A program made the position numbers and the translations under genes. From assembly GCA_028564925.1 (NCBI GenBank), contig CM053026.1, positions 131,972,150 through 132,036,149 of the forward strand: a stretch of 64,000 nt of DNA. Reading direction: 5' to 3'. The notes beneath the pieces were generated by a model that saw only the letters and a program-made list of their open reading frames with translations, was not told the DNA's origin and searched no databases. This document shows, one piece after another, positions 1-10,866 of the stretch (the stretch's first letter is position 1; the number at the start of each line of letters is the position of its first letter). Source of the DNA: Lithobates sylvaticus (Eukaryota > Chordata > Amphibia > Anura > Ranidae).

Positions 1-153
1 CCAAACAATCTGTTGTGTCTTCTATCTGGTTGCTTGATGTCAAAGGTGTACAAAGGGGGGTGACCAAATGCGCAAACCAACAAGGGAAAAGATTAATAAA
101 AGATAAAAATAAATAAATAAATAACAACAAATGCCGCAGCCACCATTAAAGTG

Positions 154-392
154 TTCCCACACCAATAGAGATAATAAAATAGTAAAAAATGTGGCGTTTG
201 CAAATACTAAAGGATACCACTCCAAGGGGAATCTCCAACAAGGATGGCTCCAAAAAAGCGTTAATTCTTAGATGCTTTTTTGGAGCCATCCTTGTTGGAG
301 ATTCCCCTTGGAGTGGTATCCTTTAGTATTTGCAAGCGCCACATTTTTTACTATTTTATTGATGTCAAAGGACCTCTTTCTCTATTGGTGGG
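154..392. repeat. Long hairpin (inverted repeat)
   Basis: Two arms of about 85 bp (roughly 175-259 and 274-357) are almost exact reverse complements separated by a 14-bp loop. The match resumes further out around CCAATAGAG at about 162-170 and 383-391, with a length difference between the arms. No coding potential was seen. It is probably a fold-back MITE or a recent inverted duplication. No target duplication was found. Confidence 0.85.
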
Positions 393-555
393 ATGACCCT
401 ATATACTTAAGAACTCACCTATGAGCACAGGACCGACCTCCTTGAACTCGCAGGGAGTGGGCTCCTTCACCCCTTAAGAGGAGTGGCACCGGAACATTGA
501 GGTGATGAGCCTGCACAGAACTTATGGTAAGTATTGCTGCCAAAACAATTTGTTT

Positions 556-1086
556 TTAAAGCGGTTCTGCACTGCTTTTTTTTGTTTTTTTTTTGGGGGG
601 GGGGGATATGCCAAGGCCATCTAGCTAAATTGGGGAACTCACCTGTTCCATCCGCAGCCGGTTTTCCTCCGATAAAATTCTTTATATTCTTCTTTTCTGC
701 TGGGGGCCATCTTGCCTGTGGGCATGTGAAACCCCACAGGCACTTTAGATGGCCCGGCATGCACCGCCGTTACTGCGCCGAGCTCGCGCGTGCGCAGTAA
801 CGGCACACCTGCCAACATCTCGCGAGATTTCGGAAGATATGTCCGAAATATCGCGAGATTTCGGAAGATGCCCGCACAGACTCCTGGGATCAATGACACC
901 AGATCCCAGGAGACAGTGCGGCGTGACGAGGATCCCCGCACAGACCCCGCCCACCCCCGAAGAGACAGAAGACAGGAAGTCATCGATTACAAGGTAAGTG
1001 AAAAAAACACATTTCATTTAGTACTCTTTGCCTGATTTGGAAGGCAAAGAGATTTATTAAATGAAATGTGTGCAGAACCGCTTTAA
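556..1086. mobile_element. TTAA-type MITE with 17-bp inverted ends
   Basis: Both ends carry TTAAAGCGGTTCTGCAC in inverted orientation, starting and ending on TTAA, as in piggyBac-like (or Kolobok) non-autonomous elements. The middle is CpG-rich and contains a direct duplication around TCGCGAGATTTCGGAAGAT (about 821-868). The right end is itself a hairpin (about 1009-1070). No transposase remains. The superfamily is inferred from the TTAA ends only. Confidence 0.75.
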
Positions 1087-1819
1087 TATTATTTACGAGT
1101 TCCTTGGAAAGGTGAGATGGGGGAAGGTCACACCTATGTGGATGGGACTTAGGGGCCCTAGTGCGGACAAGTGGAACTGCACTCACTAATGCCTCAACCC
1201 AAAGTAGGGAGCTGTGAGAGTCAACATTAACAGATCTCCAGAATTTAGAAGTGAGCTGCAACTGCACTGTTAACTTGTTGAAATCTGTGGCTGATTTCAT
1301 TACACTGATCACACTGCACACTGCAGACGCACTCTGTTAAAGGACACCACTTCCCAGGTGTGAAGCATTTAGGGACCAGTACTCCTGAGCCTGTGCCAGT
1401 CTCCACCAATCCAGCAGTAATGTCACCTTTCTCCCAGTAACTAATCCCATTGATGCTCTGGAATATAGGAAACATTCTCTTTCCTTCTCCAACCACCATA
1501 CTTGCTCTTATTCTGCCAAGGAACCTCATACATCTCTCCCGTGACCCCAGGCTGGTTCCTTGATCCAGTGTAAAAAGTGCGGAACCAGACACTAGTGGAG
1601 GGGGTTATGTGCTTGGCACATTTTTATTGGGGTTTATTACTGCTTTACAACTTACTATACAGGAGAGTTTAGAAACTGGACTTACACATACCATAAGCTG
1701 GTACACCATTCCATGATTTAAAAAAGTAAATATCCAGATTACTTCAGCAAAGGGCAACAGAAAACTCAGAAAACAGCACTAATGTTTATGCTCATTGTAG
1801 CCTGAAACCGTCTAACATC
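1087..1819. other. No recognisable feature
   Basis: I see no convincing coding region, terminal repeat or tandem array here. The minus-strand open frame at 1245-1592 has no family resemblance I recognise. Confidence 0.4.
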
Positions 1820-1971
1820 CAGGGCCGTCTTTAAGGCAGGGCAAAAGGGGCAGCTGCCCTGGGCCCACTCATTGTTGTGGGGCCCAAAGCAGCTGCCCCT
1901 TGCGCCTACGCTGCCTGAAAATAGTTGATAAGTGGATTCAGGAGGGCCCAAGAAAATGTTTTGCCCAGGGT
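1820..1971. mobile_element. hAT-like fragment (CAGGGCCG end)
   Basis: The segment opens with CAGGGCCGTCTTTAAGGC and has GGGC/GCCC-rich text (CAGCTGCCCTGGGCCC) of the kind seen at the ends of frog hAT elements. It stops at TTGCCCAGGGTCC. No target duplication was found, so the boundaries are approximate. Confidence 0.4.
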
Positions 1972-2663
1972 CCAATCAGTATTGTGTGGTGAATCTCGAT
2001 CTTCATACAAATATTGCTGAGGTTTGATTGCATGCTTCACCTGCACCTTGCATGATCTTAGTGAAGTGAGATCTGTTGATGCCTAAAGCTGTCCACTTCT
2101 CCATCCTATATATTTTTATTAGTTTTGAAAAACAGACATATATAAGAAAAATGTGTCAACCCAAAGAAAGGCATAAAGTTAGCATTACTGATAACTGATG
2201 TTGATGTGAGACTGGGTTGAAAACTTTGGGTAGTTATCCCTGTGGCATGTTTTATATATCAATGGCAGCTGTCTTGCTTCTCCTACTTAGTCAGCACTGG
2301 GGTCTCATGGGTAAAGGAAACCTGTACTGGACAAACTGTGTAAATTGCATTTGACGTTTCTGCAAATTTTAACTGCTAGCCTCTAATACAGAATAATTGA
2401 CTGCATTAGTGAGAATGTCTAAAACATTTGCACTGCAGCCACAGATAATATTTTGCCTAATATGTTTATTTCTAGTGTCGCACCCTTGTCCGAAACAGGG
2501 CTGCTAGTAAATTTAGTTGTACTAGGTGGTAAATAGCCAGGGTAATTTGTAGTGTATTGATCAAATGGGTTTCCCCTAAGCTTGGGTTTAATTGTGATTT
2601 CTCTCATTTGACAATAGGTGGCACCGTTACAGGTTATGAATGAGTATACTTCTCTCAGCCAAT
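1972..2663. other. Low-repeat sequence, nothing recognised
   Basis: AT-rich sequence without an open frame, inverted ends or tandem repeat that I can support. Confidence 0.35.
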
Positions 2664-3421
2664 CAGCAGGAGTTTCTTTGAACGCTGGGGCTGCTAGGAT
2701 AGGCTATTTTTTGGGGGGAGGTCAGATGATATGGGTTCTTTCCACCCAGGCTGTGGCCTGGGTGGGTGTGTGTGGAGCAGCAGAAGTGTAGGCCTGAAGC
2801 CTGAGGCCTAACCATGTATAAATGTTGTAAGGGGCTCGGCCTGAGCCTGATTGTTACCAGGAGGTAAGGGAGAAGAATTTGCCGGAGACTGTGAAGTAAC
2901 TGGGAAAGCTTCAGGAGAGAACTCTTCCAAGAAGTACAGCGGGTAGCTGTGAGTAAAGCTTGAAGGAGTATAGCGGGTAGCTGTGAGATAAGCTTGAGGG
3001 ATCCAGCGGATAGCTGTGAGTCCAAGGAATGCTGTGAGCAGAGCTTGAGGATCTACAGTGGGATACTGTGAGTAAAGTTGTTGCTATAGGAGTCAGCAGT
3101 TGCTACGAGATACAGATTGCTGCATTCAGCTTAAAGGCTATTTTTCTGTATTGCTGTCTGTCTAGTTCTATCTTTGTCCAAGGAGTCTGGCAATTTGCTA
3201 TTGCATCTGTCTAAGGTCGTCCTGTGCCCTATCCCTCTCTCCCACATTTCCTGTTAAGAGAAATACAACTCTTTGTTTATTTTTAAAAGTGATTGGCACC
3301 CATCTTTTTACCTTGCACTACACCCACCATGCCTAGTAACCTGCACCCAGAGGAGGAATGTCAGCCCTTGCTGAATCTGGGGGTCACCACAAGGCCTCTG
3401 GAGGTCGGGGAGAGCGCTACA
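2664..3421 (+). mobile_element. LTR-retrotransposon LTR relic
   Basis: A fossil long terminal repeat. Its right end GAGAGCGCTACA matches the ...CGCTACA ends of the two better-defined LTRs in this window (27423-28454 and 40512-42361), and it shares the phrase GGCCTGAAGCCTG with the latter. About 2936-3075 is a degenerate run of a unit around GCGGGTAGCTGTGAGTAAAGC, in about four or five copies. The left boundary is not clear. No internal gene region is attached, so it is either a solo LTR or a truncated one. It appears old. Confidence 0.5.
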
Positions 3422-3430
3422 CCAGTGATT

Positions 3431-3523
3431 GTCAGTTACATCTAATGGTCATTATGCAGTATTTTCCTGAAATATCTCAATTAGGAAAATACAGTATTAT
3501 GGCCACTAGATGTAGCTACTGAT
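3431..3523. repeat. Short palindromic MITE
   Basis: Arms of about 37-40 bp pair with each other: the left arm begins GTCAGTTACATCTAATGG and the right arm ends CCACTAGATGTAGCTACTG. It starts 10 bp after the end of the LTR relic. No target duplication was visible. Confidence 0.7.
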
Positions 3524-4091
3524 TACAGGGAATAAGCATATTGGCCAAAATATGGGGATTGCCTGTGACAACTTAATCAAATGCTGTGACATTCACACAG
3601 CAATTTGTTTTATAAATAGACTCCTAAGTCTCTGACCTGGAAAAGTATGCAACCAAATAACACTAGCCTACTTCTGATTTTATTGGCTGTACATTTATCC
3701 CAGATCATTGATCCGCAAAGTACTAAAAAAACATTTTCATGTACACCTTTCACCTTTTTTTCACTTTTAGGAGGTCTACCTCAGAATTCGGACAATTTTT
3801 AAGTATTTAGTTTTACTTTAATGATTCTCCTTTTATAATGTAGCAGACATGAGTGTAAAAGAGGGCAACTATTTACCATCACATACTGAATGAAGAGGGA
3901 TTTTAGTCTACATTTATCTTTCATTAGAGTTAAAAAAATAGATGAATATTAATAAGTGGCATTTCTCAGACACACCTACTGCAAGGACCTTGCTGGGTCC
4001 ACATGCAAAAAGCCTGATGTATCAAACTGTGAGTCCTAGCATGTTTCTAATAGATTCAGAACTGCTTTGGAAGTTTGAGCTTGAAGTCCTA
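3524..4091. other. Low-repeat sequence, nothing recognised
   Basis: AT-rich, no persuasive frame or repeat. Confidence 0.35.
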
Positions 4092-4620
4092 TTAAACCCA
4101 AAAGCAAACCTTTAAAATATTGCAGCTTACCATTCCTTAGGTGCGATTACTGTATTCATTTTCTTTTTCAGGTTTTCTTTTTTCTATATTCATCAGGTGA
4201 TCTAGCCAGTAAGTCAGCCAGTAAGTCTTTTTCAAAAGAACAAGCTCTCCAGCTGAATGTATCAGTTACAAAGATGAAACAAACCATTTTAGCAGGCCAT
4301 AGACGATGCAAATTTCTTTCCTGCAACCCGTCCCATGATTCCCACATCAACACAGATAGTGTAGACAGGGGAATCCCTCCGTAGGAGCGGGCAGAAGAAG
4401 CCGTCCCTGCCAGGAGAAGACAGTGATTATCGCTAGTGGTCATAGCAGCTGCTTGCCATAATTGCAAGCTAATCCGGCCAGCTGGTTGTACCCCAGTTAA
4501 TCGATCGATCGATCAACTTGGTACATTCCGCCGGCCTTTAATGGTTCGACTCTCAGCCGGTTCCTGAACTGGCCGAGATTCGAACTGCATATGGCCAGCC
4601 TAACACTAGCAGGGGTGCCT
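4092..4620. mobile_element. TTAAACCC-family MITE, right end unclear
   Basis: It begins TTAAACCCAAAAGCAAACC and runs into AATATTGCAGCTTACC, which is the reverse complement of the text before the right end of the small element at 35830-35950, so both belong to one family. A (ATCG)n run lies near 4500-4515. The long minus-strand frame inside (4168-4467) has no recognisable product and is treated as non-coding. Confidence 0.5.
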
Positions 4621-5317
4621 ACAATGTTTAGCTTTTATTTAACCTTCATCCCAAAGGAAAAAAAACAGTTTGAGGTAACTGCTTATAAAAAGTTCTAGAG
4701 TTTGGCTTCAATTTGTTAGTGTATCTAAATCTGCTAGTACTTTCAGGCTGCTGTGCCCCCTGTGCTCCTTCATCCAGAGTGGGGACACTAATACAGGAGG
4801 TGTGTTACTGGACAGATCACCAGGTGAAAACAGAGAAAAAGAGCCAAAGAAAACTGATGCAGCCACCACATATAATGATTGGTATACTGCAATATATAAC
4901 ATTTTTGGTTTTGGGCTTAATTTACTTACAAAAACTCAAAGAAATGTGAACATTCTCCCTTGCTATGGGGCTGGCACTTGCACTGCAAGCGTTAACTGCT
5001 CAATTAGGTCTAGGAGGCATGGAAAAATAGATTTACTTACCCAATCATCTGTGCTGCTAGACTGGTTCTTGCGGCCTCTTCTTCCCCATGTAATCAAGAC
5101 CGATCCATTGTCCATAGCCCTTAGCACTGCATTGGATGTAAGGATGCAGAGATACAATCCACCACCAGATTGTATGGAGGCACAATGTTGGGGAAGTGGA
5201 GCATCCGTTTAGTAAAAGTGCTCTTACTCTCCCCTAAAATAAATGAACAGATAACCCTTGTAGTATGGGTGCAGACCCACTGCAAGGAAGAATTGTCAAA
5301 TTTCCCAGGGTTGGGCT
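4621..5317. other. No recognisable feature
   Basis: Contains several overlapping short open frames on both strands, none with a family signature. No terminal repeats seen. Confidence 0.35.
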
Positions 5318-5696
5318 TTAAAGTAATATTAAAGTCTTGTTTTTTGGGGGGGTTTTTTTGTTTAAAAATAACAAACATGTTATTCTTACCTGCTCTGTGC
5401 AGTGGTTTTGCACATGGCAGACCAGATCCTACTCTTCTCGGGTCCCTCTCCGGAACTCCTGGCCCCTCCCTCCTGCTGAGTGCCCCACAGCAAGCAGCTT
5501 GCTATGGGGGCACCCGAGCCAAGCCGCTGCTCTGTGTGTCCATTCAGACATGGAGCCATGGCTCGGCCCCTCTCCCTCTCTCTCCTGATTGTCTCACTGA
5601 CTTTGATTGACAGCAGCAAGAGCCAATGGCACCCGCTGCTGTGTCCCAGCCAATCAGGAGGGAGGGTCCCTTTAGAGTGCCTTTACAACCACTTTA
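5318..5696. mobile_element. TTAA-type MITE, copy 1
   Basis: Flanked by TTAA, with imperfect inverted ends (TTTAAAGTAATATTAAAG on the left and, read in reverse, TTTAAAGTGGTTGTAAAG on the right). The body is GC-rich (GCTCTGTGCAGTGGTT..., GCAAGCAGCTTGCTATGGGG) and is repeated with high similarity at 55997-56583. The open frames in this stretch are by-products of its composition. Confidence 0.75.
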
Positions 5697-6022
5697 AAGG
5701 GTCATATGGCAACCCTGAGAAAGTGGATCTTACATAGCATAGGTTTTAGAAAGCAGACCCTCTCACACCACATATGAGGAGCCATCTAGTTTCTGTCTCC
5801 AGTGTTTTATATACAACAAGATAATGGAAAAGGAAGTGAACTTTCTGATTTTTGCACAGTTGCTACATTTTCTGGATAGTATTAAGCTAGCTTCACACCT
5901 ATGCTTTTGTAGTGTTTTGGCAGATTTTCAGAAATGCACTACAGTCCATTTAACATTAGTTCCTATGGGTGACGGTCACGTTTATGCAGTTACCACCGGT
6001 GCACTTTTTGAAACAGTGCAGG

Positions 6023-6885
6023 CAGACATGGGAGTAAGTCACACATGTGCAAGTCACAAGCAAGTCTCAAGTCTTAACCTTCAAGTCTCAAGCAAGTCCC
6101 AAGTTACTGTGGCGAAAAGCAAGCAAGTCAAGTCGAGTCCCTGCTAGAAGTCAAGCAAGTCAATTCATTTATTTTGGTCACAAATCAAGTCAAAATACTG
6201 TCTACCTCATTTCCACCTTTACCTCACTGTGCCTCACTGTGCCCATGTCTCACTGTGCCCATGCCTCACTGTGTCTATGCTTTACTGTGCCCATGCCTCA
6301 CTGTGCCCGTGCTTCACTGCCCGTGCTTCACTGTGCCCGTGCCTCACTGTGCCCGTGTCTCACTGTGCCCATGCTTCACTGTGCCCGTGCTTCACTGTGC
6401 CCAATGCCTCACTGTGCCCGTGTCTCACTGTGCCCATGCTTCACTGTGCCCGTCAGCCGCGTACCTGATCGGCGGCGTCCCGGAGGCCATTCCAGTATCC
6501 AGTGATAGGCGGAACACTCAATTTCCCAGCATTCAGTGTTCCGCCTATCACGGACATCCACTCATCCTCATAACACAGACGAGGATGAGAGGATGTCTGT
6601 GATAGGCTGAACACTGCCTGCTGTGAAATTGAGTGTTCCGCCTATCACAGATGAGGGGGCGTGGCTTTTGAACACTTCAATGGCCGCCGTCTGTCTGACG
6701 GTGGCTTGCGGTTAGTGTTAGTGCCAGTGGTAGTTGTTAGTGGTGCCAAGTCAAGTCGCAAGTCATTAGTGACAAGTCAAAGTCAAGTCGAGTCATTTAT
6801 TGAATTCTGTCAAGTCGCAAGTCCTCAAACAGGTGACTCAAGTCTGACTCGAGTCAAGTCATGTGACTCGAGTCCCCCACCTCTG
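6023..6885. mobile_element. Non-autonomous hAT element with exact 8-bp TSD
   Basis: The element starts CAGACATGGGAG and ends CCCCCACCTCTG. The 8-bp direct repeat AGTGCAGG lies immediately outside both ends (6015-6022 and 6886-6893), the hallmark of hAT transposition. The ends are rich in CAAGTC and ACTCGAGTC repeats, a known type of hAT terminus in fish and frogs. Inside are a minisatellite (6222-6455) and several inverted copies of a block around GATAGGCGGAACACTC (about 6500-6655). No transposase was recognised. Confidence 0.85.
6222..6455. repeat. Minisatellite, 15-16 bp unit
   Basis: About 15 tandem copies of a unit close to CTCACTGTGCCCATG, alternating CC(A/G)TG(C/T) variants. The repetition keeps all three forward frames open, which explains the overlapping long frames at 6047-6602. 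They are not genes. Confidence 0.9.
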
Positions 6886-7115
6886 AGTGCAGGGACTTTT
6901 TGACACGCAGCATGGTGCTTTTTTGGTTCTATAGACTTCAATAGAATCGTATCAAAAACACATGGACAATAAATAAAATAATAAATAAAATATGTATATA
7001 AAAAAAAAAAGCACGAAAAGCACATGTACCTGCGTTTTAGGGCATTTTCCTGCATGGCAGCAGACATCTCCTCCTAGAAACACGTTCCAAAAATGCAAAA
7101 TGCTTAAAAATGAAT

Positions 7116-7762
7116 TAAGACTTGGTTCACACCTATGCAGTTTGCTTTTAAACCGTTTCTGCAGTGCTTTTTTCGGTGCATTTTGCTTTTTTTTGCACGT
7201 GCATTTTTGACACTTTTTTCGCAAGTTTTTGATGCGTTTTGCATTTTGTATGCTTTTTTTTTTTTGTTCTTCGGTGGATTAAAAAACGCAAAACACAAAT
7301 CGGGTGAAGAACCACATTTAATCGTGTGCTGTTATAATTTTTTGGTGTCAACACTATAGATCTGTATACATTCCTATCTACTGGTCCTTAGGGTCCATGA
7401 TTTTAATGTTATATTTTGAATTATAATTATTTAATAAATAAAACTTTTTTCAATATATTTTTTTGTTGTGTAGATATTCATGCCTTCAAAGTCCACTAGG
7501 GGTATTTTCTCTTTTTTGTTCAAAACACAAATTGTGGCAAAATCACACTACATGCTTTTCTGCAGCTTCTCCGTTGAAGTCTATTGTATCAAAAATGCAC
7601 TGTTTTGTTTTTAAAAAAGTCCCTGACCCTTTCCAAAAAAAAAAAACGCAGCAGCTGAAAAAAGCATAGATGTGAACATGTCCTATAGCAAACCATGTTA
7701 AATGGACTGTAGTGCGTTTCTGCAAAAAGCAATAAAGAAAGCATAGGTGTGAATCGAGCCTA
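7116..7762. mobile_element. Nested MITE with TTCACACCTATGC ends
   Basis: TAAGACTTGGTTCACACCTATGC on the left pairs with GCATAGGTGTGAATCGAGCC on the right. It lies inside the larger element of the same family. The interior is T-rich and resembles the host's own interior, so the nesting is an inference from the order of the four ends. Confidence 0.5.
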
Positions 7763-7913
7763 AAAAAAACACATGAACAAATGCAAAATCAAAATGCATC
7801 AACCCCACATGCATAGATGTGAACTTAGCCTTAGTAGTTACTCGCTACTCTGTAAAAATGAATGGCGCATTGTCATTTTTTTCACTTTTGTCACTTTTTT
7901 GTGCCTAACACAC

Positions 7914-8326
7914 GAGCGGAATTTCCGTCGGAAAAAACGTGGATGTTTTTTCAGACGGAATTCCGCTCAAGCTTGTCTTGCATACACATGGTCACACAAA
8001 AGTTCTCTGACCTTTCGACCGTCAAGAACGCAATGACGTACAACACTACGACGAGCCGAGAAAATTAAGTTCAATACTTCTGAGCATGCGTCAAATTGTT
8101 TCCAAGCATGCGTGATTTCTTGCACGTCCGAATTGCATACAGACGATCGCATTTTCGGATAGGAACTTTTTCAGACCGAAAAATAGAGAACATGCTCTCA
8201 ATCTTTTGCTGGCTTGAATTCCGCCAACAAAAGACTGATGGAGCATACACACGGTCGTATTTTCCAACAAAAAACTCTCATCAGAGTTTTGCTGGTGGCA
8301 TTTCCGATCAAGTGTACGCGGCATTA
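7914..8326. mobile_element. GTACACACGG-family MITE, copy 1
   Basis: The right end TACGCGGCATTA and the internal CATACACACGGTCG and CATACACATGGTC motifs match the family found at 21646-23735, 32862-33098, 34686-34892 and 47224-47592. The left end (CTAACACACGAGCGG) is diverged. Palindromic blocks lie at about 7916-7970 and 8230-8310. Confidence 0.65.
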
Positions 8327-9060
8327 GTGCATAGAGTAAATACACATATTTGAATGCATCAAATACACATCTTTTTTTATTTAAAACATTTGGCTATCAT
8401 ACTTTTCTAAATGTCATGATATGAGAGATGGCATGGACTGGATGGTGGGGGACTGATATTGACTGATATTTTGCCTACCACACTGTAAAACCTACCCTAC
8501 CCTGTTTTTGGTGTTTGCATAACCTAGTGTGACATATTGTAGTTTACAGAGTACAAAGACTGCATGTTTATCAAGGGACCTAGGTAAAACTTACTGAACT
8601 CTTAATAAGTTAACAAAAGACCTGTGTCTGCCGTCTTCTAGAGTAATTTGCTTTTGTCTTAATATACTTTTCTGGTCAGTGATTAATATCTTTATTTCAT
8701 GCAATGTAATGTGTCTAAGGTACAGCCAAAGATTTTAGATGAGTTTAATTAATCAGCTTGTCTGTGTGTCTAGTGCTTTAATTAATCATAGGCTGTATCT
8801 CCCAAAGCAAATTGTGTAAGCAGAACATGTCTGAATTCTCCTTGGGTGAAGGGTGGGAAGCTTGGCTGAAGAGGGCACTGGAGTTTAATTTGAAGACAAA
8901 ATGTAATTCCTTTTTTGTATCCCCTTAACGCAAGATCTTCATGTGTTTCACAGAAATTGTATCTAAGTATAGAAAAAAAACGTGTATTTGTTTTAAGAAA
9001 CAGAAGGAAGTTTTGTTTTTACTCAAATTATTAGAATTAAATATATGCGTGCATAGGTAC
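8327..9060. other. Low-repeat region with paired homeodomain-type sites
   Basis: No coding sequence or transposon end was seen. Two identical TTAATTAATCA motifs lie at 8745-8755 and 8778-8788, 33 bp apart start to start. This core is bound by many homeodomain proteins, so the block at about 8580-8900 could be a regulatory element. That is inference; conservation was not tested. Confidence 0.3.
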
Positions 9061-9109
9061 AGTATATACTACAGTATATACTATACTATATATACTATAC
9101 AGTATATAT
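9061..9109. repeat. TATAC-rich microsatellite
   Basis: Short, imperfect run of TATACT/AGTATA units. Confidence 0.7.
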
Positions 9110-9118
9110 ATTCTCCTT

Positions 9119-9560
9119 CACTAATGGGCACTGATGAGGCTACACTGATGGGCACTGACGAGGCAGTACCGATAGGCACTAATGAGTTGGCACTGATAAG
9201 GTGTCACTAATGGGCACTGATGAGGAAGCACTAATATGTAGAATTGATGGGAACTGATATGCAGCACTGATGGGCACTGATAGGCGGCACTGATCTGCAG
9301 CACTGATGTGCACTGATAGGCAAAACTGATGGGCTCTGATAGGCAGCACTGATGGGCACTAATAGACAGCATTGATGGGCACTGACAGACAGCACTGATG
9401 GGCACTAACAGATGGCACTGATGCGCAGCACTGATGATGAGGTACTGACAGGCATTGCTGATGGTCACTGATTGGCATCTGTGAAGGGCACTGACAGGCG
9501 TTTCTGATGGGCACTGACTTGCACTTTGGTGGGTACTGACTGGCAGCTGATGGGCAGTGA
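9119..9560. repeat. Minisatellite, about 20-bp unit
   Basis: About 22 imperfect copies of a unit near GGGCACTGATAGGCAGCACT, truncated or joined in places. It keeps a 159-residue minus frame open (9121-9600, rich in Ser, Cys, Pro and Gln) that is a repeat artefact. It lies directly inside the TTAA-ended element that finishes at 9848. Confidence 0.85.
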
Positions 9561-9848
9561 TTGGAAGATCTGGCGGGCACCTCAATGCGCTGATTATCAA
9601 TGCAGACCCCCCCCTCTGACAGGAGAGCTATGATCATCTCTTCTGTCAGCGTGCACTGAAGAAAGACATTTACTGGCACTTCCTGGTTACATGCTCTGAT
9701 CAGCTGTGATTGGTTACAGCTGATCACGTGGTAAAGAGCCCAAGTCATAGATCTTTACCACACCACCGATCGCCGCACTGCGGGCCCCCGCGGTGCATGC
9801 GATCACAGTTTATTCTGCTGGACGTGATATGAAGTCCAGTCAGGTTAA
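9561..9848. mobile_element. Right end of a TTAA-type element
   Basis: The segment ends GACTTCA-like/GTCCAGTCAGGTTAAC. Read in reverse, this is GTTAACCTGACTGGACTTC, a terminus ending on TTAA. The segment includes GATCAGCTGTGATTGG and CpG-rich CGATCGCCGC. The minisatellite to its left probably belongs to the same element. The matching left end was not found. Confidence 0.55.
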
Positions 9849-10252
9849 CTTTGCGCACGTCATTTTGTTATATGGTGGTATGTGGTGAATATTGCAACAA
9901 AAACACATCCAAACACAAGAAAAACCGACTACACAGCAAACACGAAGATCTAAGTGAACAGTAACCAAGTGACAGAAAACCTAACTAGCAAACTAACCAG
10001 CAGGTAACTATCTAGGAGGCAAAACACTAAAGCAAGAAAAAAATACAAAATAAGTAAATTGGATATATAAAAATATATATTTTATTGATACAAAATGACA
10101 TAAAGTAAAAAAAAAGTACAATTATAAAAACATGAGCTCTGGTATATGTACCCTCTATTCTACACAGGATGTCCTAATGGCATAAATAAACAACATTATA
10201 TACATGACCTTTTTTTCAAACTTGATATTCTGCTCAAACGCCAACTCATTTA

Positions 10253-10281
10253 GATTTGTGCCAGTTTAAATCTTCCTCAGG
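10253..10281 (-). ncRNA. Hammerhead-like relic (left arm)
   Basis: Read on the minus strand: CCCCTGAGGA, then a stem AGATTT...AAATCT closed by an 11-nt loop, then TAAATGAGTTGG. CTGAGGA fits the hammerhead core CUGANGA. The position of GAAA is occupied by TAAA and that of CGCGTT by TGAGTT, so it is degenerate. It is the mirror partner of the next entry. Confidence 0.3.
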
Positions 10282-10616
10282 GGGATACGGACATCTTTAA
10301 TAGAGAGGTTACAGGTGACCAGAGCATACTAAAGAAGCAGGTTGGTTTCAGAACAGTCGCCCAACAAGGAGACACACTGGGCCCAAATTGAGTCTATGAA
10401 AGATCACATCTGCTGAGTGGGCGGAAAGTGAGGCCCACACATGCATTTTAATTCAATGATAGATTGAGTGTCAGCTCCTTATGTGTTTTACAATGGGTGT
10501 TCCTTTATGTATATAGAATTATGGATTCTCAGATATGGACAGTCCAAGAGTTTCATTTATATGATGACAGTATTCCCAAAGGAGACAGGGTAATAAAGAC
10601 AAGCCACTGTATAGCA

Positions 10617-10696
10617 AAAAATCCTCACACAGAATGATGTGATGTGTTGGCTCCAGGCTGGAGCCAACACATCACATCATTCTGTATGAGGATTTC
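10617..10696. repeat. Near-perfect central hairpin
   Basis: Arms of about 37 bp, with almost no loop, around TTGGCTCCAGGCTGGAGCCAA. There is a single-base difference near the base of the stem. It forms the centre of the fold-back element. Confidence 0.9.
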
Positions 10697-10813
10697 CTCC
10701 CACTCAGCAAATGTGATGCATCGTAGGCTCAATTTGGGCAACCGTTCTGAAACCCACCTGCTTGGGTGTTTTTTAGTATGGTCACCTGTAACCTCTCCAT
10801 TACAGATGTCCTT

Positions 10814-10866
10814 ATCCCCTGAGGAAGATTTGAACAAGCACAAAAAAAAAAAAAAAACGCGTTGGG
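10814..10866 (+). ncRNA. Hammerhead-like relic (right arm)
   Basis: CCCCTGAGGAAG at 10817-10828 gives an intact CUGANGA-type core. After a purine-rich loop comes a poly(A) run and CGCGTTGGG, so the GAAACGCGTT part has been overwritten by A-expansion. CCC and GGG could form a minimal stem I. Degenerate, and surely inactive if it ever was a ribozyme. Confidence 0.3.

Larger units (their letters stand above)
5883..7833. mobile_element. Composite MITE with TTCACACCTATGC ends
   Basis: The left end TAAGCTAGCTTCACACCTATGC faces the right end GCATAGATGTGAACTTAGCCTTA. Between them the element is interrupted by a hAT insertion (6023-6885) and apparently by a second copy of its own family (7116-7762). 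Removing the hAT joins GCACTTTTTGAAACAGTGCAGG to GACTTTTTGACACGCAGC, a plausible uninterrupted host. Superfamily not assigned. Confidence 0.6.

Noticed and set aside
6047-6602. Three overlapping plus-strand frames up to 152 residues
   Set aside because: They cover a CTCACTGTGCC minisatellite in a hAT element.
9119-9560. CRISPR-like array
   Set aside because: Units are contiguous and degenerate, without unique spacers; the window is eukaryotic.
9121-9600. 159-residue minus-strand open frame
   Set aside because: It is kept open by a minisatellite of about 20 bp and has only repeat-like Ser/Cys/Pro/Gln composition.
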